DNA of 64,000 bases from Nereocystis luetkeana (GCA_031213475.1 JARUPZ010000014.1:1860001-1924000), one strand, 5' to 3'; shown: positions 45,780 through 57,798, counted from the first letter of the stretch. Program-made: numbers and translations. The notes: generated from the sequence alone by a model not told the origin.

Positions 45780-47276
45780 GCGTTTTCTATCAAGATGATA
45801 TTGACAGTACGGCAGAGTAGCGCATCAACCCACACAGGAGAAGTTTAGGAGTGTTCTGTATTGAGACGGTATAATAGTACACGAATGCGGCTGAAGATCG
45901 CGGTTGCATCACAAAAAGCACAGCTATTAAATAGCCGACGCTCAACTCATTAGAACTCCTTGAGACCAAACAATACTCCTGTAATGATCAAGCCAACGAA
46001 CAGACCAGAATAGACACGAAGTCAACGCCAACCGGCCGACCACATAAAGAGTGCATGATACACAGCGGGGCATGCATCACACACGCATCGCAGGTAGCGT
46101 CTTACACGAGAGGCAAAATGAAAGGGCCGAAAATCTCCACCGCCGCAGCTGTTCATGCTATTATTGGTATAGCGGGAGTAACGGCTACTATTAATGCTTT
46201 TACTAGTAATGCGGAAAAAACGGAATGCTACTATTTAATAGTGCTGTCACAATTAACAGCATAGCGGGAGAAACGGAGTCATGAAGAGCGAGAAGATACT
46301 GTCCGTGTCCTGTGCCCTTACCGAGGCCGGTCTGTACGCTCTGCAAACGTATCCCTAGGTGGCCGTAACAACATTCTGTAGGGTCGCGTACATACCACTA
46401 TTAATAGCGAAAACTGCTGTTATCGCGAAATTTACTGCCAGGTATTCTACAGATTTAGTACAGTATGTCGCCAATTTTTTTTAATTTACTATACCTCACC
46501 AACAAGTGGTTAGACATTCTTGTCATTGATTGACACTATAAGCAAGCCTTGACTACGCAGTCAGCTGGCCGACGTCGCCACCTGTGTACCGGAAAAAAAT
46601 CAACACACCGCCTGATTATCTCCACAAAAAGAGGGGGAAAAAAACGTAAAAGTGAAAATGGTCGCCGGCCGAGCACTCTCCCCCGACTCACCCCCTCGTC
46701 AAGAAAATCAGCTTGGGAATTCGACCAGGGGGGGCGGGCTTTTCCCTGAACCTGCGTCTGGTGCCTGATATCACAATTTACAATCGATAGTATTCCATGA
46801 TTCCAAGTGGTAATCTACCTAATAATAGCGAGGGTGTCATTGAGCAACAAAACGAGGCTGGTCTTAAATACGTACCAGGTACGTGCAATCGTTTTTTTTA
46901 GCTTCCAGTAAAGCTCCACCACAAAATCGACAAAAGACAATGATTGATTGGTATTGATTGGTCAAGCACCGCTTTTTCGGGATGTTTTATTGGTCAACCA
47001 ATTTACGTACACCACGCATGATTACGCCTTCCCGCCAATTGACACCCTGATCCCCCGCCCAGGCCTGAGCCCTCCGACCCGAAGCAGGGTTTATTAATAA
47101 GAGCACCCTGAAATCGAGGTTCGGCCGCAGCAGATCCAGCGTCGGCCGCAGACGGCAATTAAGTGCAACTATTTGTTGGTGGAATTGAGTGGCAATCTAC
47201 CTTCCTTCTCAGAAGCAAACGTCGATGAACCTATAGTACAGCCTATTGTTACCCTATTAATACTAATATTACACAA
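45780..47276. other. Gene-free stretch
   Basis: It has CTATTAATAG-type motifs (46191, 46393, 47090, 47260) and ACCAGGTA at 46875. No convincing coding. Confidence 0.35.
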
Positions 47277-47381
47277 TTACGGGGGACCATAGTGAATAGG
47301 ACCTACGGTGCACACAAGAAACTGCATGTTTTCCTATTTTCACTCACAATATTTGGTCCTATTTACTGTGGTCCCCCGTAA
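47277..47381 (-). mobile_element. MITE-1 copy 9
   Basis: 105 bp, ends TTACGGGGGACCATAGTGAA and TTTACTGTGGTCCCCCGTAA, flanked on both sides by CAA (47274-47276 and 47382-47384), a possible 3-bp target duplication. Confidence 0.85.
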
Positions 47382-47815
47382 CAAGCAACGAATGCATGCC
47401 TACCACATACTACGTACATTAAAAAAACTTGTAGAAAAAACATCAGCTGTTGAGATTGAGATACCAGTGCCTGGTAGAGGATTTCGTCGCAACTTATCTA
47501 TCTGTTACATCTAATGAATACTCGTACTACTCGTATGTTATTAATACTTCGATTTGTGATCCGTCGATCGCGTGTATATTTAATATACAGCGGTGTATGC
47601 ATATGCCCAACAGACTGAAGCCTGGTTATGGCCATCATCGTCATGATGCACTCCTTTCTTTGGGACCCAAGTAACTAGCATGGTGCCATCTGGGCAACTT
47701 TGCGTGTCTGTATGCTCCAGTGCCTGCCTTTGGTATTTTCTTTCCCCCCCGCCCGTGATTATCGCTTTTTTGTCCCTTTCATTTTTCTTTCATTCCCGTT
47801 TGTACCTCTTTGTGT

Positions 47816-48544
47816 CTTTGTTAGTATGGTCCGTTTTGCCTTTTTTTTGCGTTTTGCTATCTGCGTCTGTTTTAGTTTTGTTTTTGTTTTTGTTTTGCTT
47901 AGCTTCATCTTCTTTTTTTTAGGTTTTTGTCTGCTATTAATATTAATAGTCTCCTTTTTGCTTCCCTGGTGTCCGCAGTGGTGGAGTGCGTACGCTTGTT
48001 TTTTGTTTTTTGCCTCTGTTTTTACTTGAGGTATTTCTTCCACTCCAGAGTTATTGGAGCCTGTCCTGCGACCACGGACTGGATTGAATTGTGAGTTAAT
48101 GTGAGAACAACAACAAACAACAAGATCACGTATGTCCTCTGGCTCAAAAATCAGGTGCGCAGGAGACCACGTAATGAAATTGAAAAAATGGTGTACGTGG
48201 TACAGATGTATGAAAAGTACGATCAATGATAAGATATTTGTTGTTGTTGTTCTCACATTAACTCACAATTCAATGCAGTCCGTGGTCGCAGGACAGGCTC
48301 CAATAACTCTGGAGTGGAAGAAATACCTCAAGTAAAAACAGAGGCAAAAAAAAAAAAAAAAAACAGGCATACGCACTCCACCACTGCGGACACCAGGGAA
48401 GCAAAAAGGAGACTATTAATAGCAGACAAAAACCTAAAAAAAGAAGCTGAAGCTAAGCAAAACAAAAACAAAAACAAAACTAAAACAGACGCAGATAGCA
48501 AAACGCGAAAAAAAGGCAAGGCAAAACGGACCATACTAACAAAG
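47816..48544. repeat. Long hairpin: inverted arms of about 310 bp
   Basis: 47816-48123 and 48233-48544 are reverse complements with few differences (arm-specific poly-A/T lengths and small indels), around a loop of about 110 bp. The outer part includes GTTAGTATGGTCCGTTTTGC; the inner part is the family Z end (CTCCAGAGTTATTGGAGCCT, GTCCTGCGACCACGGACTGG, GAGTTAATGTGAGAACAACA). No ORF beyond repeat artefacts. Confidence 0.8.
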
Positions 48545-49303
48545 ATTATACCGCTTGAGGGGTTCCGAGTATGGAAAAGTGGAAAGAGATATGGGTGGCG
48601 ATGTGTGGGGTGAAAAGCTAAGTCTACTCTATTAACAGAAGATCAAAATATGAGTAAGGCCATGTCCAACGGCAAACTGCTTTTGATATCTTGAAAATGG
48701 CGGTTTCAGCACCTTCGCAAGCGTGTTTGACCTGGGAAATGGGCGAATCGGCCACGTTCTTTTCAAATCCCATCCGCTACTTCGCGAGAGGCACCCAGGA
48801 TTGCAGCTTGAAAGTTTGTTGATACACCCCAAGTTACTCTAAATCCGTTTCGTGCGCTATTTTCCCGAAAAATAGGCCACAACTTTTCAGACGAAAAAGA
48901 AAAAGGCCAACTTTTGTCCGAATGACTTTTGTCCGAAAATGACAAACACCATAAAAACTTCGAACGACTCCGCGGGAAAAAAGAAGAACGGGTCGAGATA
49001 CATCTCGCCTCTCGCCTCTCACCTCCCACCATATTATAGGGCCGCAAGTATTCTGAGAAGAGCGACCTTGGTTCGGTCGGATTTTGCACCCGAAACGTGA
49101 CAGCAGGGAGAAAACACATTCTCGGATATTTTCTTCGGGTTTTCAAAATACTCCCGTAAGAGATGGCCTGAAGACAGCAAGAGTTGTGCGTTTCTACAGC
49201 AGATTGTGTGTGTTTCTTCAGGTTTCTTCGCTATGTGTACAACTTTCATCGTCAATTCAGGCGATGATCCTGAACGCATACATATACACCGTGAAGCACT
49301 TGA

Positions 49304-49386
49304 CCCTTTTACCACTGCTTGTAGAATAGGCCCCACACGAACTTCCAGTTATGTTGTCCCCAAAAAGAGGGGTAGTTCTGGAGGGG
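49304..49386. mobile_element. MITE-2 copy e, diverged
   Basis: CCCTTTTACCACTGCTTGTA...GTTCTGGAGGGG between TTGA and TTGA. Confidence 0.5.
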
Positions 49387-49850
49387 TTGATATAACACAC
49401 AGTTGGTAGCACAACCCCGGACGGATTTAGAATTTCCAAGGCGTTTTTATCGACATTTATCGACAATGAGAAGAGGGGAGAAGACAAAACGCCGAGCGAC
49501 GCGTCTGTCCACGGAAAAATCTCGACGAGACATTTTCAAAGCCACCATTTCGAGTGCCAAAGTGTGTGCCTTGGTCGGGAGAAAATCGGGAAAAAAAAAA
49601 AAACGGTTTTGAACGTCATCCCACGGGCGGTGTGCTGGGTACTATATTGCGTGTTGCAGCAGTATACTGCTGTACGGGTACGGTAATAGTCGCTCGTGAC
49701 GCCGCCACGGAAACTGCCTCGTCAAACGAATTGCGCTGATCGAGCCGGCTTCATCACGTCGCTGAATGAAGTATTGGCTACTTGGAAAGGCAACACAAGA
49801 GACATTCGCAAATCGCTCGAACTAAAGCACGCATATACAGCAGCATCGTA

Positions 49851-49961
49851 TTACTGGGGACCATAGTTTATAGGACCTATGGTATACATAAAAGCCTACC
49901 GGTATATATTTAACCATTTCTACTAACAATATTTGGTCCTATTAACTATGGTCCCCCGTGA
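49851..49961 (-). mobile_element. MITE-1 copy 10
   Basis: Ends TTACTGGGGACCATAG and CTATGGTCCCCCGTGA; CCGGTA insertion in the core, as in copy 7. Confidence 0.8.
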
Positions 49962-50500
49962 TAGTGGTACCAGGTACCCGGTATTGGTATGGGACTCGCG
50001 GAATATGGTGTGGCTTGCCCGTCGTTCCAGTATTATGAAATGGGATTGCCTATATAAGATAGTGTATTAAATCGGGGATATTGGTGCGACCCGGGTATTA
50101 TGTTTCCAGTGATCAGTAAGTAATGTGACGAGGGATACCCTATACCCTGGTGTGATGCTGAAACAACAATCACACAACCCCGCTGTATGCTGGAGAAACC
50201 ATCAGAGGGTACCATCCGGAGAGAAGTGAGGCACGGTAAATCTACAAAAGCAACAGCACACTCTGTGCGAACGTGCGAACTGACAAGATGACACATATAG
50301 TCAATGCACAGCAGTACAGTATTACCTACAACTAACCACGAGCATAATACGCTATCATATACGTAGCGGGAGCTGTTGCTTGCAGCTGTGCATACCGGTA
50401 TGAGGGCACACCACCCAATCCTTTTTCAAACAAATATGATTCCATTCCATTCGCCATTTGGCAATATTTGCAGCGGTTACTCCAATGATACAGAACTTTA

Positions 50501-50644
50501 CCCTTTTCGTGATGCAGTCCGGTTTAGGGGACAAAGCACTTGGAACTAGAGTGGTTTGTCAAAGCACTCGGAATTAGAGTGGTTCGTCAAAGCACTTGGA
50601 ATAAGAGTAGTTTGCCCCCACAATGGGAATGCAGTACTGAAGGG
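50501..50644. mobile_element. MITE-2 copy f with internal triplication
   Basis: CCCTTTTCGTGATGCAGTCC...GAATGCAGTACTGAAGGGG. The centre holds three tandem copies of a 28-bp unit, CAAAGCACTTGGAACTAGAG(TGGTTTGT). Confidence 0.65.
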
Positions 50645-50775
50645 GTAAAGGCCCGTTTCTAAGAAACATCAGTTGAGCGTTGAGGCTCAATGCCATAATT
50701 GTAGGCACGTTCGCCCTGTACTTTAAGAGAAGTTTCCTATTTCTCTGGGCTCTCTTTGACCGCCAAGTTTCTTGA

Positions 50776-50864
50776 CCCTTTTAGAACCGCAGTCCCGTTT
50801 TGGGGACAAACCAGTCTAATTTCTGGTAGTTTGTCCCCAACACGGGACTGCGGTTCTAAAGGGG
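50776..50864. mobile_element. MITE-2 copy g
   Basis: CCCTTTTAGAACCGCAGTCC...GGACTGCGGTTCTAAAGGGG, preceded by TTGA. Confidence 0.75.
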
Positions 50865-51089
50865 AAATTTCGGTACCGATCATCCCCGATACGTGCGTCG
50901 ACTCCAGTACAACAAAAACAAATCGTTCGTGCAAAGGGCTCTCATCAACCGCTGCAGTTTCTTATCTTAGTGAGCTCTTGAAACATTATCATACGGCCGT
51001 GCTCTGTGCCCAGTGAGAAATGCGTTGATTTTGATGTTCTACACACCGATGTAATGCTGTAGAAGCAGATAAAGCAGATATCATATTCG

Positions 51090-51215
51090 TTGACTCCGCT
51101 GGAGACGGCCAAAAACGTGGTCAGGCCATCGAGCGAGGCCCTGGAATGCACCAGCCCACATGGAGAATGCCGAATCTTCAATGGGGTTGCGATCACGCGG
51201 GGCGGCGGCGGGCCG
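51090..51215 (+). other. Exon-like segment, strand ambiguous
   Basis: The plus frame reads TPLETAKNVVRPSSEALECT, then SPHGECRIFNGVAITRGGG, with G/C-rich third positions. The minus frame (RASLDGLTTFLAVSSGVNEY) is nearly as good. No splice sites convincingly bound it. Confidence 0.2.
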
Positions 51216-51679
51216 CATCACTCCCGGAAAATGAATAGAGTTGTCACAAACTATATACTGAAGTCGGCTGGTGGTTTTGGGGGTGCTGCATATTCGGTTG
51301 AAAGGTTTTGATGAAAAAATGAATCAATGAAGGAAAAAGCAATCCACGGCTACAATAGGACCTCCACACTGCCGCAGGTTGTTGAACAGCAGCATTCTAG
51401 TACAGCAGTGCTGTACTCTGTAGTCCGAATTTCTTGTTTAGTTCGGCGTTTCCGAATCGACCTCGCTTCTTATCTCGTGTGGGCGTCGATTGCTGAGGTT
51501 TCTTATGTTGCTACTTATGATTTTGTGGGCCAGTTTGAGCTGCATTTGTTACACCTAATCCTTTACTTTTCGTGAAAAGCGGAGCCTCATTTTTTCACTG
51601 GCAGATTTCATACTGGCATCTTATCTTACTGGCGGCCTATGCTCGTAGTACCATCGACAGACGGATGAAACATTAACTA

Positions 51680-51784
51680 TTACGGGGGACCATAGTTAAT
51701 AGGACCTGTGGTGTACATAAAAACCTATATATTTGACCATTTTTACTAACAATATTTGGTCCTAGTAACTATGGTCCCCCGTAA
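51680..51784 (-). mobile_element. MITE-1 copy 11
   Basis: 105 bp, ends TTACGGGGGACCATAGTTAA and GTAACTATGGTCCCCCGTAA, with TA on both sides. Confidence 0.85.
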
Positions 51785-52202
51785 TAGAACACAATGACTC
51801 AGAACATGGAAGGTGCTAACCGCAATCCGGCCTGAATACTCGACAAAAAATAAACCCAACAAAGCCGTCCCCCATATGAACGACTCTGCGATAACCTCCT
51901 AACCAACGTGTCACCAATCCTTTCGTTTATCATGTCGTTAATACTGAATATATTAATATATTCCTCATCCTTCCCTCTCCCCGGAGGAAAGAAAACACGA
52001 AAACACCACAGATACCTCTCTACGAACCCCAGATTTCCTCCGTCTAATCTTAATCTTCCACATATTTGAATAAGATGTGCTGTTGTACCAGTGTGTGTTC
52101 TTCACATTGAACCGTTATTTATTTTACTCTGCTCACTGAATAACAAACAAGGTACGATATTGTCTACGTACGTGTTGTAGTTATGGGACTCCAGAAAATA
52201 TC

Positions 52203-52505
52203 GGCGTGCCCGGTGGCTTGGTAGATGGCCCGCGTTCCTAATCAAAATATGAGTTTCGTGGGGTCGAGTCTCAATGAGTGCATGCGACTCGTAGGGGTTT
52301 GTTCTTGAATGAAAATAATGATTACGCAGCGGAAAGCGCGAGAGCGTGAGATATTAATAGCAACATTCGATCGAAATCGACGAGCAGCGGAAATGCTGAA
52401 CCCTACGCGCGATAAAAACGAAGGGACGTACCGGGGGGGAGAAGGGACAACACCTGTGACCACAGCTTGTCCACAAGGTCGCTAAGGGTAAAAACCTTCT
52501 ACGAG
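52203..52505 (+). mobile_element. tRNA-derived SINE, family B, near full length
   Basis: Head: GGTGGCTTGGTAGATGG (A box), GTGGGGTCGAGTCTC (B box). Body: ATGATTACGCAGCGGAAAGC, GCTGAACCCTACGCGCGATA, CACCTGTGACCACAGCTTGT. A CTATTAATAG-like site interrupts it near 52343. Confidence 0.65.
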
Positions 52506-52555
52506 TAAAGCTGAAACGTAAAACCGATGGTACAAAACAAAAACTTGCAACTCTC

Positions 52556-53300
52556 TATTTATAGGATTCAAGAATCGGCACGGACACTTGTGCTGGAATG
52601 GATGTCGACGGACAGGAATAACGGTTTCATGTGAAGAATACGCTCAACCGTCAACATCAAGCACACTCAGTGTCCCTGCATATTTTCCATCCTATTGCGT
52701 GTATAAACATGGCAAAGGGTGTGTATGGCTAGGTTGCCGAATCGGTTTTCTGGCAGAGACGGGAACCCATGGAGTACGATTTTCTCCGTCTCTTTTCTCT
52801 TTTCCTTCTAATTTTTTGGGTCTCTCTCTTTGTTCCCTCTCCCTTCCTCGCCGTCGTTATGCCGGTATCATCCTCTCCTTCGAGTTGCCTTATCCGTGCA
52901 GCGCCCATCTGTCCTTCTTGAGTACGTGTGCAAGCCTTCTCGCAGCGTTTCTGATGTCCTCGAGTCGTTGGTATCATCTTCCATTTCAGGACTTATTTTC
53001 GTTTTATTGTCTTTTGTATTTACTTTCTGGTCCTGCTTGTATTGTCGTCTTCTCGCACTCGGTACGCTGACATTTCACTTGCTTGACACTTGAATTTACG
53101 ATTGTTTTTTCTTTGGGTTACGGCCTTCCTCGGTGTCACAGTATGACAACCGAATTAGCAACACTAATGGTATTTTTCTAGGTTAAATAATCAGGAGGTA
53201 CACTGGGTGTAATCCTGTCCACACAACTACAGCAGTAGTATCTCTATTAATAATAGGATTAGGATTCAGGTCGGACACGTGGTGCACTGATAAAGCTGGG
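52556..53300. other. Family Y repeat copies and an unsupported 160-codon ORF
   Basis: GATTCAAGAATCGGCACGGA, then GCTGGAATGGATGTCGACGG, begins a dispersed repeat also seen at 2040-2125 (inverted), 61795-61850 (inverted), 62480-62570 and partly at 53230 and 54160. The plus-strand frame 52588-53070 crosses it and is Ser/Leu/Tyr-rich with no domain, so I do not call it a gene. Confidence 0.4.
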
Positions 53301-53423
53301 TAGCAAGAACGCTTTACATGTTTAATCTGAAGGCAACGCTTGAACTACGCAAGCTCTGTGGTCACAAAACCACGGCATTTATTTTATTATATTTTTGTGG
53401 TTACGAAACCACGGCATTTTTAT

Positions 53424-53762
53424 TTATTATTTCGCTCATTCCATTTATTATCTTCGCATATCTTCTTCTCTCTCTCCTTCCAACTCGTAACTCAGATCCG
53501 GGGTCACATAGCAGGCTCTTCTCCCCCCTTCCCGCTACGGTACGTGCCTTCATTTTTATCGCGAGAAGATTTCAGCATTTTCTTCCCTCGTCGACTCGCA
53601 TCGAGTTGTGCCTACCCACGCTGCAAGGCGCTCTCAACAATTGAATCCTTTTTATTTTTATTTTTGCTAATAAAGTCAAATGTCCGACCCACCTGGGGCT
53701 CGAACCCAGGACTCAAACACAAGTAGAATTCGAGGTTAGCCACTTGAACCACCGGGGCGACC
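53424..53762 (-). mobile_element. tRNA-derived SINE, family A, copy 1
   Basis: On the minus strand it starts with GGTCGCCCCGGTGGTTCAAG (A box TGGTTCAAGTGG), then GAGTCCTGGGTTCGAGCCCC (B box GGTTCGAGCCC), then a body with GCCTTGCAGCGTGGGTAGGC and GAGTTACGAGTTGGAAGGAG, and an A/T-rich 3' end. Confidence 0.75.
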
Positions 53763-54390
53763 GGGCATTTTTGTCTGTAGATAACTACAATAGGCTGTAT
53801 AAAAAAAGTTGTAGCCGCGAGCAGAGCAGACACAGACCGCAGCAGTATTAATAGTATTGACAGCAGTGCAATGCCATGTTTATCGTACTGGATACGACAG
53901 GCACGACATTCATGCTGCTAGCAATCCAGATGCGTCCAAGGAGAACACGAGCGAAATAAAAACAAAAACTAAAAACTAAAACATGGCTGAACAAAGTTAG
54001 CAAAACAAAGGAAGTACATGTAACATATACCAGGTAGAGCAGTATCATGGCTGCTTATTGCGATTTATCTTGATATGATATCATATACTACGTACCTCAG
54101 GTACGTAGGTATTATATATGATAAATAATTGTGACCACATGAAAAAAAACTACATAAGATCTCTCTATTAATAGGATAAAAAATCGGGACGGACACTGGG
54201 CGTACTCAGAAGTAGCTGTGTTGCGTCTCAACTGAAAAATCAATTGCTCTTTGATTCAAATCAGATCATTTCAAAAAGTCTACGAGGTATCCCAGTTCAA
54301 GTTTATCTATTTTCATCTATTCTGATTGAAATCAATCCCGGTCGAGATCTCCATCACTACCATTTCGCTGATTTCTCGAAGTTTTTGCTT

Positions 54391-54398
54391 GTTATTTG
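54391..54398 (+). repeat. hAT target-site duplication, left
   Basis: GTTATTTG, identical to 60304-60311. Confidence 0.9.
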
Positions 54399-54429
54399 CA
54401 AGGCTTATCACGGTATTTTGGCGGGACGG

Positions 54430-54740
54430 TAACGGCGGTAACGGCGGGACGGGACGGGACGGTAAAACCGTCGTCAAACTGGTCCCGCCGTCCCGTCCCG
54501 TCATCAATTTCTGCCCCGTTGAACTTTACCGTCCCGTCCCGTCAAGAAAATCACTCCCGTTGAAAATAACCGTCCCGTCCCGTCGAGATACTTTCATTTA
54601 CCGTCCCGTCCCGTCATCCACCGTTGTCTTTACCGTCCCGTCCCGTCATGCACCGTTGTCTTTACCGTCCCGTCCCGTCATGCACCGTTGTCTTTACCGT
54701 CCCGTCCCGCCAACAAAACTTGCCCCTCCCGTCAAATATT
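54430..54740. repeat. hAT left subterminal repeats
   Basis: About eight CCGTCCCGTCCCGTC blocks are separated by short A/T-rich spacers such as ATCCACCGTTGTCTTTA. Likely transposase-binding arrays, by analogy with the subterminal motifs of Ac and Tam3. Confidence 0.75.
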
Positions 54741-56410
54741 CAAATATGCATCACCCCCTGCCCGTTGTTTCTTCACGTCCATTGCCACCAAGAAGTAATT
54801 CAGACTGTATGTACATTAAATTTAAATTGAAGTTACACGAATTTACGAAAAAATACAAAAATTTGAAATATTTACATGAAATAATGAAATAATGAAATTT
54901 TGGATTTACGAATTTACGAATGTGAAAAAAAGTTTCTTCACATTGAAATTCACTTTGTTTCCACACAGATCAAGCCTCGACGAGTAGCAGCAGACTTGGT
55001 ATGCACATTAAAGTTTAAATTGAAGTTATACGAATTTACGAAATACAAAAATAAAAAAATACTGGTATTTTATATGTAGAAATTAAAATAGAAAAAAGAA
55101 AAAATGAACATTTGGTATTATTAATTTTTTTTCGGTATGTATTTTTTTATTATTGATTATTTGCTTGAAGTTCATATCATATGATTTTCAGTGGCAACAC
55201 CTACCAGCCACCCGCTTGCACCCACACACAGCACAGCAACGGCAGCAGTATAGTACCGCCGTGGCCGGCACCGCGCCATGAATGCGTATTTCACGATCGC
55301 GGCTGAGCAACCAGCACCGGCACCAGCATCACCACGGCCACCGCCACCGCCCCCACCACCACCAACCAACACAACCACGACAGCCACCAGCACGCCAGCG
55401 CAAGCACAGCCACCAGAAGAGCTACCAGCTGGCACGGCAACCGTTCTTGGGGCAGGGGTGGGGAGGCTTCAGAAGACGTCGCCCGTGTGGCAACACTTCT
55501 CGGAGTTCGACCCGCCGGTCGGGAAAAAAAACGTCAAGTGCACGGTGGTCACAAAGTTGCCTGCCTCGGGGCTGCTTGGCGCGCGCAGCGAGCGGTGCGG
55601 GAAGCTTTTCACGTACACTCGCGCGGAAAATGGAAAGAAAAGCTCCGGAACAAGCGGCCTGCTCAGCCACCTGAAAGAGTGCCACCCCGCCGAGGGTAAG
55701 GCGGCGGTCGAGGCAAGCCGTTCATCCACATGCACCAGGGAGAAGCGTGGTGAAGCCTTGTCAGGTGAGCGATTGTGTGCTGCACATGGTGGTATCTGTG
55801 GGAGGTTAGATACAGCAGCAGTATAATGTCAACTCCTGTGCTGCTGAATTTCGAAACTGGAATTTCGATAAGAGTTGTTTTTGTCTGTAAACTATCAATA
55901 TTAATTATTTATAGACAGACTACCAGAGGTATGTACCAGGGTATATATATAATATATACTGATAGGAGTACATGGTATATATACTGGTGTAGCAGTACCT
56001 CGTGGTTTCCCGATAGACTAACGCAGGATTTACGTACGAGGTACGTGGTGTGTGTGTGTGTGTGTTCTTCACAAACTGCTGTCATCCCCGTGCTGCTGCT
56101 GTCTTGCATTGAAAAATGAAAAATGAAAAAATGATCCGCTCTCGATGTTCCAGTCCTCGGCGTATGATCATTGACTATGTTCCCTGTCCCGTTTTCCGTA
56201 CTCGTACGTACTGCTCCTGCTGCTGCTTGTGTTGTTTTGTGTGGTGTGCAGGCCAGGGCAAAGATGGCGTAGATTCGAAGGTCCGCATCATCGAGGGACA
56301 CATGCACCGCGCAATGACGAAGAAGCAGCGGGAAGAGCAAGATCGCCGCTATGTCATCCTGTGCGCCTCCGAGATGCGACCTTTCTCCATGTCGTCCGGA
56401 GCTGCGTTTC

Positions 56411-57225
56411 GGTACTTCGTCGGGGGGCTTTCTCCATCTTACGTCTCCCAGACCATCCATCAAACAACCATCGATCGCCACCTGGGTACCCTGTTCAAGG
56501 AAGTGAAGGCCTCTATCACCGTAAAGCTCCAGGAGCACGTCAAATCCGTCAGGAAGATGGGCTGGTATGGCCCCTGCGTCAGAGCGCAGGTGGATCTGAC
56601 AACTGCGAACAACGTCGAGTACGCCACGATGTCCCTTTCTTGGATCCCGCAGGATTGGTCTGAAATGGAGCGAGTGACGGTGTGCACGAAGGCCTTTCCA
56701 GGGAGGCACACGCAAGAGGAGGTGGAACCCTGGCTCCGCAAGGTCAGGTTTACGCGAGGTTTACGCCTGACCTTGCGGAGCCAGGGTTCCACCTCCTCTT
56801 GCGTGTGCCTCCCTGGAAAGGCCTTCGTGCACACCGTCACTCGCTCCATTTCAGACCAATCCTGCGGGATCCAAGAAAGATTTACGCCTGACCTTGCGGA
56901 GCCAGGGTTCCACCTCCTCTTGCGTGTGCCTCCCTGGAAAGGCCTTCGTGCACACCGTCACTCGCTCCATTTCAGACCAATCCTGCGGGATCCAAGAAAG
57001 GGACATCGTGGCGTACTCGACGTTGTTCGCAGTTGTCAGATCCACCTGCGCACTGACGCAGGGGCCATACCAGCCCATCTTCCTAACGGATTTGACGTGC
57101 TCCTGGAGCTTTACGGTGATAGAGGCCTTCACTTCCTTGAACAGGGTACCCAGGTGGCGATCGATGGTTGTTTGATGGATGGTCTGGGAGACGTAAGATG
57201 GAGAAAGCCCCCCGACGAAGTACCG
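56411..57225. repeat. Inverted duplication of transposase exon 2
   Basis: 56411-56750 is followed by its reverse complement. A 121-bp inverted segment occurs twice in tandem (56760-56880 and 56881-57001), and the second copy continues to about 57225. Minus-strand frames therefore repeat the exon 2 protein. The two arms differ at only a few bases (for example GTCAGAGCGCAGG versus GTCAGTGCGCAGG), so the event is recent. Confidence 0.9.
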
Positions 57226-57276
57226 AGGCTGCTGCTGCTTTCTTTTTTCTATTTTGAGCTACTATTAGTACCGTGA

Positions 57277-57293
57277 TACCGTGATAAGCCTTG
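57277..57293 (+). repeat. Internal copy of the hAT right terminus
   Basis: TACCGTGATAAGCCTTG, identical to the element's right TIR, lies inside the element just after the inverted duplication. It is not followed by GTTATTTG. Confidence 0.8.
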
Positions 57294-57767
57294 TTTTGTT
57301 TTGTGTTGTTGTTTTTTTTTTTTTCTCTTCCGTTGCTTCCCCTGCGGGCGAATGTACGAATTAGCCGCCATGGTCGGCCACTTCAGTCACTCCGCGGTCA
57401 ACAACGACGCCTTCAAGGCCGTACAACGCGAAGTCCAAGAGCTAGCTGCAGTCTTGGAGCTGATTCGTCGCAACGACACGAGGTACGGCGCGGCGAGGGG
57501 GTCAAATCCTAGATATGGCAGGTATCATACAGATAGATTTTTGTTTTTTGTTTTTTGTGCTTTCTCCTTTTTCTTCCCTTTTTCCTTTGGATTGATTTCA
57601 TATTTCATTTTCTCATCTCTCGGCTGCGGTGTACGACACAGGAAGCTAATGCAAAAATGTACCAGGTATTTTGAACGTACACATTTACAGCAGTATTAAA
57701 TTCCTTTCGCCGGGACAGTATTTCTGAGTTGTTGGAGCCGTCCTGTGACCACGGACTGGAAATCTCG

Positions 57768-57773
<6 letters not shown>

Positions 57774-57798
<25 letters not shown>

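Noticed and set aside
48314-48613. Lys-rich 99-codon ORF
   Set aside because: It is the translated A-rich right arm of the 47816-48544 hairpin.
52588-53070. 160-codon plus-strand ORF
   Set aside because: It begins in the dispersed family Y repeat and is Ser/Leu/Tyr-rich without domain or splice support.
55909-56715. 268-codon minus-strand ORF over transposase exon 2
   Set aside because: Antisense shadow of the transposase. The similar minus-strand frame at 56851-57132 is the inverted duplicate of exon 2, not a separate gene.
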